Assembly (NCBI GenBank): GCA_031275255.1
Contig: JAISPA010000044.1
Span: forward strand, 1 to 8,618
Origin: Acidaminococcales bacterium
Lineage (GTDB): Bacteria; Bacillota; Negativicutes; Acidaminococcales; JAISLQ01
Reading direction: 5' to 3'
DNA: 8,618 nucleotides
The position numbers and the translations under genes were made by a program. This document shows positions 1 through 6,542 of this stretch, one piece after another. How positions within the stretch are numbered: the first letter of the stretch is position 1; the number at the start of each line of letters is the position of its first letter. The notes under the pieces were generated by a model that saw only the letters and a list, made by a program, of their open reading frames with translations, had not been told where the DNA came from and ran no database searches.

Positions 1-2
1 GT

Positions 3-1166
3 ATACAAAACAACGGCAAAAATATTTACACTTACGACGGGGCAAGCCGCGTATTTTCCCCGTCGGGCGACATCGCGGCCAGCTGCCCGAGTTTCGCCGA
101 CGGGCTTTTTTTCTGCCGCTATGATGAAAACGGCATTTCCCCGGAAAATACAGACGCTTCGCGGCAGCCGCCGGAAATGGGCCGGGAAATTTACGATGCG
201 GTCGCTTACGGGACGAAGAAGTTTCTCGCGCAATGCCAAATCGAAAACATCGTGGCCGGCCTGTCCGGCGGCATAGATTCCGCGGTGGCCGCCGCCCTCT
301 ATACGCATATACTGGGCAGCAAACAGGTACTGCTCATCAACATGCCCAGCCGCTACAATTCGGCGATCACGATAAACCTCGCCAGGCAATTGGCGGAAAA
401 TCTCGGCGCCCATTACGCCAGCGTGCCGATCGGCGGCAGTGTAGAACTTACCGCGCGGCAAATCGGCTCTATCCGCGTAAACGGACGTCATCTTGCTTTA
501 TCAGATTTCGCGCTGGAAAACGTGCAGGCACGCGACCGCTCGTCCCGTATTCTTGCGGCGGCGGCCGCCGCTTTTGGCGGCGGTTTTTCCTGCAACGCCA
601 ACAAGAGTGAACTTACCGCCGGCTATGGCACTTTCTACGGCGATCTGGCCGGTATGCTCGCGCCGCTGGGCGACCTGTGGAAATATCAGGTATATATGCT
701 GGGCCGGTACCTGAACACTGATGTTTTTAAGACGCCAAAAATACCGGAAGCAATATTCGAGATCACGCCGAGCGCTGAACTTTCTGCCGTTCAGACCGTG
801 GGTACGGGCGGCGACCCGATCCATTATCCTTATCACGACTATTTGTTCGGCGCCTTTGTCGAAAAAAATCTTTCGCCGCTGGAAATTGCCCTTTGGTACA
901 AGAAAGGGACGCTGGAGGAAAATATCGGCTGCGAGAAAGGCCTGGTAAACCGCCTTTTCCCGGTACGCGAGGATTTCTTCGCCGACCTTGAACATTGGTG
1001 GCTCGCTTTGGGCGGCCTTTCCATCGCCAAACGCATCCAGGCGCCCCCGATAGTTACGGTGAGCGAACGGGCTTTTGGCTTTGAACGCCGGGAAACCCAG
1101 ATTCCCGCCGCCCTGCCGGCGAAATATCTGCTTTTAAAACGGGAATGGCTGTCTTCAGGCGATTGA
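3..1166 (+). CDS. nadE: Glutamine-dependent NAD+ synthetase, 5'-truncated by the window edge
   Basis: Makes NAD+ from nicotinic acid adenine dinucleotide using ATP and ammonia released from glutamine; cytosolic, last step of NAD synthesis. The open frame runs unbroken from base 3, so the methionine codon at 177 is internal and the true start lies outside the window. The first ~58 codons (QNNGKNIYTYDG, then VFSPSGDIAA) resemble the end of the N-terminal nitrilase-type glutaminase domain. The synthetase domain follows, with the ATP-pyrophosphatase P-loop SGGIDS at bases 264-281, the MPSRYNS segment, the NKSELTAGYGTFYGDLAG substrate/ATP region near 600-657, and a KRIQAPPI...RAFGFERRE C-terminal signature. 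It ends with TGA at 1164-1166 and converges on the CYTH gene. The domain pair is clear; the full length cannot be judged. Confidence 0.95.
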   Translation: MQNNGKNIYTYDGASRVFSPSGDIAASCPSFADGLFFCRYDENGISPENTDASRQPPEMGREIYDAVAYGTKKFLAQCQIENIVAGLSGGIDSAVAAALYTHILGSKQVLLINMPSRYNSAITINLARQLAENLGAHYASVPIGGSVELTARQIGSIRVNGRHLALSDFALENVQARDRSSRILAAAAAAFGGGFSCNANKSELTAGYGTFYGDLAGMLAPLGDLWKYQVYMLGRYLNTDVFKTPKIPEAIFEITPSAELSAVQTVGTGGDPIHYPYHDYLFGAFVEKNLSPLEIALWYKKGTLEENIGCEKGLVNRLFPVREDFFADLEHWWLALGGLSIAKRIQAPPIVTVSERAFGFERRETQIPAALPAKYLLLKREWLSSGD

Positions 1167-1405
1167 CCGCACCTATACTATTACCCAACTAAAATAATCA
1201 TGGCTGCTTTGCCGTGCGGGCGAGACCGGACACCAGCCGTCCGTGGCGTGTCCGGCCTTTATCCATACTTGGATTGCACAAGCTTCGCCCCTACGGATAT
1301 TGCCTGCGTTTTGCGCCGCTTGCGCCGCGCCGGGCGGCAAATCGGACCACAGGCCTTGTCCATAATTTCAAACGGGTACAGTATCAGCCATCCGGCGGAT
1401 TGCCC
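1167..1405. other. Convergent intergenic region, 239 bases
   Basis: Separates the 3' ends of nadE (+) and the CYTH gene (-). It holds the 8-bp hairpin at 1226-1255, a small second hairpin (ATCCA 1261-1265 / TGGAT 1270-1274), and on the minus strand the motif CCGTAGGGGCGAAGCTTG (1279-1296). That motif resembles cores of dispersed intergenic repeats seen in Firmicutes genomes, although only one copy was noticed here. Open frames through this stretch have no good ribosome binding site and no recognisable protein. Confidence 0.5.
1226..1255 (+). terminator. Weak terminator-like hairpin after nadE
   Basis: An exact 8-bp inverted repeat, CCGGACAC at 1226-1233 and GTGTCCGG at 1248-1255, encloses a 14-base loop and is followed by CCTTT. 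It lies 60 bases after the nadE stop, between two converging genes. The loop is long and the T-tract is short, so it is at best a weak rho-independent terminator for nadE. On the minus strand no T-run follows it. Confidence 0.35.
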
Positions 1406-2938
1406 CTATCCGGCTTCTTCTTCCCTCGGCAATTTGTTTTTGGGCATCAGGTCTTTCAGTCGTGCGGCGAGGCGAGCCTCGTCTACCGTAAATTCCAGTA
1501 AATACGAGCCGTAAAGTATCCCTGCGTCCCGATAAACCAGCCGGCTGTCGGCCGGCTTGAAAAGGGAGAACAGCGCCTTGCCGGCCTGCCCGAGTTTCGC
1601 CTTGCTTTTGAGGGCCGCCAATATTTTAGCCAGGTTTTTTCCTGCCCGGGCTGCGCCTGCAGAGAGGGCGGCAGGCGGTATTTTTCGGCTATAGGCGAGA
1701 GCGTAACAGTAATCGTACAATTCGGCACTTTCATTCAGGCCGTTTTCCGCCAGAACGGATATTTTGTCAAGCAGCAATCCTCTCCGCTCCGAAAGGTAGG
1801 CGGCGGCGGTTATTTCCGCGTTGTCCCGCCAGGGATCGTCCGCTATCCATGCCCACAGGGAGAAGATTTCCGCCGTATATACGCCGCGGGCGAATGATTT
1901 GGTCAATTTTTCCCAGGCTTGCTTTTTCTTTTCCCAAAGTGTTTTCGCGAAAATGTCCGTGACGTGAATATCAGAGGAATTTTCTTGAATCAAATGCCAG
2001 CGTTTTACAAATCCTTCCAAAAGAAAAGCAACCCTTATTTCTTCAAGCCAAAGGTCTATTTTATTCGCCTGCGGCGCATATTCATGCTCTTTTAGCAAGG
2101 ATTCGGCCAAAAACAAAAGCTGCTTCAATTCATATGTTTCCCGGTAAAACGCGGCCAGTTTCTTTTTGCCGCCGGCGGCGGCGTCCGTTGCTGCGGACAG
2201 GCAGCGCCCGATTTGCGCGGTGAGCGTATTAACCAAGGCGTTTTTAAACGGTTTTTTGGCGTCAAGTTCTTTTAGCGGCCGTTCGCCTGCGGCCGCTTTT
2301 ATTTTTTCACCGGCCAGTACGCAGCCGCGGTAATACTTGCTGCGTCTTTCTACGTAAAGCGGCGCTTCCTTTAACAGCCAAGACAGAAAGTCAATGAGCA
2401 CGGGCGCCTTGCCTGACAAGAGTTCAAATTCCACCTCGGCGACCGGCGTCGTCTTTTTCCCGGCTGTGATCCAGCCGGTATCTACCGCCATCTCTACCGC
2501 CGTCCGTCCGGGCAGGGCGAGCTCACAGCGCCGCCGCTCCACACCGACGCTGAAAAGTTTCTCTACGCCGCCGTCTTTGGCGGCCATGCCCGGCAGATCA
2601 GCCAAAAAACTTATTTTGCCGAAGCCGCCGAAATCCGGCTTGGCGGTAGGCAGTTTGACGTTGTATTCCATGCGCTCGGAAAGCCCGCCGCTGTTTTTAT
2701 TCTCTATTTTGACCGTACCGACAAATCCGTCCGCTTCGGCGCGGACGCGAAATACCACGCCGGCTTTGGCGAACCGGCGTTTCGGCGTGTCGTAATAACG
2801 GCTTTCAAGTTTTTCTTTTCTTTCGCTGCCTGCTACCATATATTTTTTGACTGTTTCCAGTTCAAAAATGCCTTCAAGGACTTGTTCCGAGAAGGCAATC
2901 AATTTTATCTCCGTTTCAAAGTTATTGCCGCCGCCCAT
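1406..2938 (-). CDS. CYTH-domain protein with degenerate CHAD-like C-terminus (putative triphosphatase)
   Basis: A 510-residue soluble protein. The N-terminal ~205 residues form a CYTH (triphosphate tunnel metalloenzyme) domain: the signature ExExK is intact as E8-T-E10-I-K12, followed by SRYYDT (46-51), VFRVR (62-66), K77, the acidic strand AEVEFEL (167-173) and SKYYRG (200-205). These metal- and phosphate-binding positions suggest hydrolysis of inorganic triphosphate or a related triphosphate. Residues ~225-510 are helical and sit where many family members carry a CHAD domain, the polyphosphate-associated helical module. The usual H..R...RRLR pattern is not visible there; the matching stretch near 258-281 has no histidine. 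The start is chosen at ATG 2936-2938, with GGAGG (plus-strand 2947-2951) 8 bases upstream. Last gene of the cluster, 15 bases after the 80-residue gene. The CYTH call is strong, CHAD is tentative and the substrate is unknown. Confidence 0.85.
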   Translation of the reverse strand: MGGGNNFETEIKLIAFSEQVLEGIFELETVKKYMVAGSERKEKLESRYYDTPKRRFAKAGVVFRVRAEADGFVGTVKIENKNSGGLSERMEYNVKLPTAKPDFGGFGKISFLADLPGMAAKDGGVEKLFSVGVERRRCELALPGRTAVEMAVDTGWITAGKKTTPVAEVEFELLSGKAPVLIDFLSWLLKEAPLYVERRSKYYRGCVLAGEKIKAAAGERPLKELDAKKPFKNALVNTLTAQIGRCLSAATDAAAGGKKKLAAFYRETYELKQLLFLAESLLKEHEYAPQANKIDLWLEEIRVAFLLEGFVKRWHLIQENSSDIHVTDIFAKTLWEKKKQAWEKLTKSFARGVYTAEIFSLWAWIADDPWRDNAEITAAAYLSERRGLLLDKISVLAENGLNESAELYDYCYALAYSRKIPPAALSAGAARAGKNLAKILAALKSKAKLGQAGKALFSLFKPADSRLVYRDAGILYGSYLLEFTVDEARLAARLKDLMPKNKLPREEEAG

Positions 2939-2953
2939 AAGGCATACCTCCGC

Positions 2954-3196
2954 TTATCCGCGTATATCGGTAAAGAGCACCGCCGCCTCATCGGCGTCGT
3001 ATACTTTCGGCGGCAGGCGCTGAAGGTCATCCGCCCGCCAGCCGCCGCGCCGGGAAAGCAAGTCCAACGCTTCTTTTTCGTCGTGCGCCAGCACGACCGC
3101 TACCGCGTCGCGGTATAAGTCCTGATGCACGCACGGTTCGTTGATCATGCTGTAACTGTGAAATTCCCTGTTGTGCCGCCAGACGTATATTTTCAT
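2954..3196 (-). CDS. Small conserved-looking protein of unknown function, 80 residues
   Basis: I do not recognise this protein. It begins MKIYVWRHNREFHSYSM and ends AAVLFTDIRG, with no signal peptide or membrane segment. It looks like a compact alpha/beta domain: a short strand at 2-6, a hydrophobic strand AVAVVLA (31-37), an acidic helix DEKEALDLL (39-47), and a final strand VLFTDI (73-78). H8, H13, C22 and H24 cluster in the N-terminal third and could bind metal, though this is speculative. ATG 3194-3196 is preferred because GGGAGG (plus-strand 3203-3208) lies 6 bases upstream; an 8-codon extension to a TTG at 3220 would leave that site inside the gene. It sits 35 bases after the histidine kinase and 15 before the CYTH gene, so it is probably co-transcribed with both. 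Coding is supported by the ribosome binding site, the tight spacing and non-repetitive protein-like composition. Confidence 0.75.
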   Translation of the reverse strand: MKIYVWRHNREFHSYSMINEPCVHQDLYRDAVAVVLAHDEKEALDLLSRRGGWRADDLQRLPPKVYDADEAAVLFTDIRG

Positions 3197-3231
3197 CAGA
3201 TGCCTCCCGCGCTCCGCCAATCGGTTTGTTG

Positions 3232-5265
3232 CTACATCTTTTGCTGCTCTTTTTTCAATATCGCGAGCACCTCCGCGATTTTTTCCGTCGCTTTTTCATA
3301 TTCAAGTTCCCGCACGAAGCGGCTGATTTCCTGAAAATAGCCGCCTATGCGCTCATCGTCCACGCTGTCTTCCAATTGCGCCGCCATTTTGGCGGCATTG
3401 CCGTCAATACCGTAAAAACAGGCGTCATTCAGTGTTTCCAATTTATCAATCAACATGGCGTTGTCCAAAAATGCGAGAGCGGCGCCATCATCGCAAACAT
3501 CCTGCGCAGCGTCCGCCGTTGGCTTTACGGTGTCGTTTACAAACATGATTTTTTCCGGCGGCAGCCATTTCGCGAGTACCGAGTTCAATTGCGCCGGCTC
3601 GATCGGTTTGGAAATAAAGTCGTTCATGCCGCTCTCAATAAAGGTGTCACGCGCGCCGGTTACGGCGTTGGCGGTCAGGGCGATTATGGGCAGACGTTTG
3701 TAAAATTCCCCTTTTATGCCGCGTATCCGTTTGGTGGCTTCTATTCCGTCCATGCCGGGCATCATGTGATCCATAAATACTATGTCATACTGCTTGCCTT
3801 TTACCTTTTCGATCGCCTGCTCCCCGCTGTCGGCGGCGTTGCCCGAAATGTTGTGAGTAGCCAGTAGCCCTAAGGCGACGGTAATATTTATATGGTTATC
3901 GTCGACAACCAGAACGGTTGCGTCATCTTTAGCCATGACCCGCGCCAGTTCGTTTGAGCGGTCAATGTTGTCCGGATCGCCCTCGATCAGCGGCAATAAA
4001 ACCGTAAAAACAGAGCCTTTGCCGTATTCGCTCTCAACTTTCAGCTCGCCGCCCATCATGGACACAAGGTTTTTCGTGATGGAGAGGCCAAGCCCTGTGC
4101 CGACGATGCCCTTGTTCTTTTTTAAGTCAAGCTGGCTGAACACTTCAAAAAGTTTCGGCATGTCTTCCTGTTTTATGCCAATCCCTGTGTCTTTAACGCT
4201 GAATTCTATGTATTCCCGGCCGCCCTGCGCATGACGCCTGAGCGCTAAAGACACGCTGCCTTTGCGCGTGTATTTGATCGCGTTGTTGGTGATATTTGTG
4301 AATATCTGCCGGAAACGCACCGCGTCGCCATAAACCGCCGCCGGAAGGCTGGCGTCGATGCTGCTCGAAAATTCCAGTTCCTTGGCGTTGGCGGTGAATT
4401 TGCTCATCGAACAGATGTTGTCGTACAATTCCGCCAGATGGAAATCGGCCGGGATCAGTTCCAGCTTGCCTGCTTCGATTTTGGAAAAATCCAGAATATC
4501 GTTGATAATTTGCAAAAGCGCCTTGGCCATTTTTTTGATGTCGGCAAAATAACGCTGCTGCAAATTATCAAGATTGTCAACGCGCATAAGGTCGCTCATG
4601 CCGATAATGGCGTTCATGGGCGTACGTATTTCATGGCTCATGGAAGCCAGAAACCTGCTCTTGGCGCTGTTGGCGTCTTCCGCCTGCCTTTTGGCCAGGA
4701 CCGCGTCGGTCGTGTCGTGAAACAGGACCATTGTGCCGTCGAAGGTATTGGCTTCGTCAAACATGGGGGTGATATGTATGGCATATATGCGCCGGCTGCC
4801 TTTGCCGTCAACATCAATAGTTTCTTCGTCCCGGATGGTTTTGCGGCTCTCCAGGGCGCGTTTGAGCGTGCAGCCGACCCGTTTTGAAAAATCCGTGCCG
4901 CCAAAATCATTAAATACCTCGGTGAATTTTGCCCCGTCAATAAGGCCGAAATTGCTCACATTCAGCAAATTCAAAAAAGCGGCGGTGCAATAAGCGAAAC
5001 AACCGTTCCGATCAAGCAGTATGATAGTATCGGGACTGTTTTCCAGCAAAAGGTTGAGATATTTTTCCTGGCGGGACTTTTCCGCAAGAACCGTTGCGCT
5101 GACGCGGGAGCGGGCGACATAGGCGTTTTTGTTTTGCTCCATGGTGAAGTTCATGGATTTTATTTGCCTGTTCAACCGCTTTATTTCTACGCGCAAATTA
5201 GCGTTTTCCGCTTCCAATTCTTCCAACGTCGTCAGTTGCGGCGGCGATTGCTGTGTATTGGCCAT
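3232..5265 (-). CDS. Soluble PAS-containing hybrid sensor histidine kinase
   Basis: A 677-residue cytoplasmic kinase that should autophosphorylate and pass phosphate to its own receiver domain. Order: coiled coil with leucine/glutamate repeats (~12-45); one PAS domain (~70-190, LLENSPDTIILLDRNG onward); HisKA with the H-box SMSHEIRTPMNAIIG, phosphoacceptor H211; HATPase with N-box NITNNAIKYT (324-333), DTGIGI (359-364) and GTGLGL (389-394); receiver domain ~449-565 with acidic D455/D456, phosphoacceptor D499 in FMDHMMPGMDG, T531 and K553. The last ~110 residues are helical and lack the HxLKG motif of an Hpt domain. No membrane segment or output domain is seen. It starts 9 bases after the FIST stop; its Shine-Dalgarno (GAGGAAAG, plus-strand 5269-5276) overlaps that stop, which suggests translational coupling and a shared function. 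The partner that receives the phosphate is not in the window. Confidence 0.95.
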   Translation of the reverse strand: MANTQQSPPQLTTLEELEAENANLRVEIKRLNRQIKSMNFTMEQNKNAYVARSRVSATVLAEKSRQEKYLNLLLENSPDTIILLDRNGCFAYCTAAFLNLLNVSNFGLIDGAKFTEVFNDFGGTDFSKRVGCTLKRALESRKTIRDEETIDVDGKGSRRIYAIHITPMFDEANTFDGTMVLFHDTTDAVLAKRQAEDANSAKSRFLASMSHEIRTPMNAIIGMSDLMRVDNLDNLQQRYFADIKKMAKALLQIINDILDFSKIEAGKLELIPADFHLAELYDNICSMSKFTANAKELEFSSSIDASLPAAVYGDAVRFRQIFTNITNNAIKYTRKGSVSLALRRHAQGGREYIEFSVKDTGIGIKQEDMPKLFEVFSQLDLKKNKGIVGTGLGLSITKNLVSMMGGELKVESEYGKGSVFTVLLPLIEGDPDNIDRSNELARVMAKDDATVLVVDDNHINITVALGLLATHNISGNAADSGEQAIEKVKGKQYDIVFMDHMMPGMDGIEATKRIRGIKGEFYKRLPIIALTANAVTGARDTFIESGMNDFISKPIEPAQLNSVLAKWLPPEKIMFVNDTVKPTADAAQDVCDDGAALAFLDNAMLIDKLETLNDACFYGIDGNAAKMAAQLEDSVDDERIGGYFQEISRFVRELEYEKATEKIAEVLAILKKEQQKM

Positions 5266-5274
5266 GTTCTTTCC

Positions 5275-6438
5275 TCATAAAATACATATTATCAAAATGT
5301 TATTGTTGAAACGATTAAACATTTTCCCTTCTTTATTAAATACCGGGCATATTTCCCCGCCCGAATAAGTTACCTGATAGCTTTCCGGCCTGCCGTCCAT
5401 ACATTCCACAATTTTTTTAAGCTCCGCGTCGCTTTCCGCCCCCAGCGCGAAGCTGCGGGCGGCGCACGAATAGATGAGCAGGCTTCTCCCCTGCGCTTTC
5501 TCCAGAGCTTCTCTCAGGATATTTTCCGCCGAACTTACCACATCGTCGGCATCCATGATGGCTACGCCCAAAGTAGCGCCGACCGGCGTCTCGCCGCAGA
5601 AAAGAATGCTCCCTTCCCTGTCCGCCGGGCTAAAGGCCGTGCGCATGAGCACCGGCGTGCCATCGTTGAGGCCGAGCAATACCGGCATGGTGATGAGTCC
5701 TCGCATGTCGCCCTTTTCAATGATCCCCAGGGAAATAAAATAGTCAATCGCGCTCATATTGTTTACTTTGTGCAGGACGTTTTTGTCTGCGGCGGTAATA
5801 ATGGCTTTTTGTTTGAAAACACGGTTTTCAGACACGTAGGCCACGAGAAATTCCGGAACTATGTTGCCGCCAAACGCCACTATCACGAGTTTATCGGTAC
5901 TGTACTGCCCGTTGTAGATTGTGTAAAAATTTGTGAAGTCAATCGTCGTCCCATACGCGCGCGTACCAAAAATAGCCGCCCCGCCGGACGCTTTGTCCAT
6001 CTCGGCGACAAATTCGTCCCCGCCGACAAGGGGCGAAAATGGCGTAAATGGCATGAGCAGTTTGGGTTTTTCCGCAAGTTCGGCCTCTATCCGCCCGTAC
6101 AGCTCTTTAACCGCGCCGGCGGCGTCCCCGCCGACTTCTCCCGAAATTCCGGCGGCAAAGCAAACGTCGTCGGAGGTAAGCACCGACAGTGTTAGCAGAA
6201 GCTGCCCGAATTCGCCGCGCGCCGCCGTGCCGTTGCTGGTGCAGCCCACCAGGTCGAAGGTCAGTTTGCCTTTAAGCGCCTTCACCACGCCAGAATCCAG
6301 AAAGTCTTCCGTGCAATGGACGATCCCTACGGAGTTCTTCAGCTGGTTGCGCCCAAGGTCAAGCTGTGCGAGCAATTCGTCCACCGCAGCGTCAACATAG
6401 TCAATTTCCCTTGTACACGCTGTCAGCATTTTTATCAT
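5275..6438 (-). CDS. FIST N- and C-domain sensory protein
   Basis: A 387-residue soluble protein with the two-part FIST architecture. The N-terminal domain (~35-220) contains the glycine-rich turn VGCTSNGTAARGEF (64-77), FGTRAYG (157-163) and a run of hydrophobic strands (DKLVIVAFGG, 182-191). The C-terminal domain (~225-375) contains LIYSCAARSF (321-330) and the family's closing motif YSGGEICPVF (358-367). FIST domains are predicted ligand sensors, thought to bind small molecules such as amino acids, and are often encoded next to signalling proteins; the ligand here is unknown. No signal peptide, membrane helix or attached output domain is visible, so it probably acts on the kinase encoded 9 bases downstream. 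The start at ATG 6436-6438 is supported by AAGGAGGG 8 bases upstream. It is the first gene of the four-gene cluster. Confidence 0.92.
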   Translation of the reverse strand: MIKMLTACTREIDYVDAAVDELLAQLDLGRNQLKNSVGIVHCTEDFLDSGVVKALKGKLTFDLVGCTSNGTAARGEFGQLLLTLSVLTSDDVCFAAGISGEVGGDAAGAVKELYGRIEAELAEKPKLLMPFTPFSPLVGGDEFVAEMDKASGGAAIFGTRAYGTTIDFTNFYTIYNGQYSTDKLVIVAFGGNIVPEFLVAYVSENRVFKQKAIITAADKNVLHKVNNMSAIDYFISLGIIEKGDMRGLITMPVLLGLNDGTPVLMRTAFSPADREGSILFCGETPVGATLGVAIMDADDVVSSAENILREALEKAQGRSLLIYSCAARSFALGAESDAELKKIVECMDGRPESYQVTYSGGEICPVFNKEGKMFNRFNNNILIICIL

Positions 6439-6542
6439 GACTGCAACCCTCCTTAATTTAGCAAAAAATTTCTGTAAATATTTCTCAGCGCCACGCGTCT
6501 CCCCCGCGCCTAAAACCGCCGCCGGGCAGAAAGCCGTATGCG
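6439..6542 (-). other. Leader between lysS and the FIST gene
   Basis: A 104-base gap. The lysS-proximal half is GC-rich; the FIST-proximal half (about 6452-6490) is AT-rich, including a TTTACA hexamer on the minus strand that could be a -35 element. No -10 hexamer stands at a normal distance, so I do not call a promoter. No GC hairpin followed by a T-run was found after lysS, so the FIST cluster may be read through from greA-lysS, or start in the AT-rich part. Confidence 0.35.
6447..6454 (-). promoter_or_regulatory. Strong ribosome binding site of the FIST gene
   Basis: On the minus strand AAGGAGGG lies 8 bases before the FIST start codon. It is a near-perfect anti-Shine-Dalgarno match, stronger than the site of the upstream lysS gene. 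It fixes the start at 6438 and suggests the cluster's first gene is efficiently translated. Confidence 0.8.

Noticed and set aside
177..1166. Stand-alone short NAD synthetase starting at 177
   Set aside because: The frame is open to the window edge and the upstream codons match the end of a nitrilase-type glutaminase domain, so this is the two-domain enzyme.
1200..1514. Plus-strand open frames through the convergent intergenic region
   Set aside because: They lack a ribosome binding site, run into the 3' end of the CYTH gene on the other strand, and look like translated repeat or hairpin sequence.
3197..3220. TTG start extending the 80-residue gene by eight codons
   Set aside because: It would place the strong GGGAGG site inside the coding sequence.
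3226..3867. 213-codon plus-strand open frame opposite the kinase 3' end
   Set aside because: It is antisense to the receiver domain and tail of the kinase, with no family resemblance.
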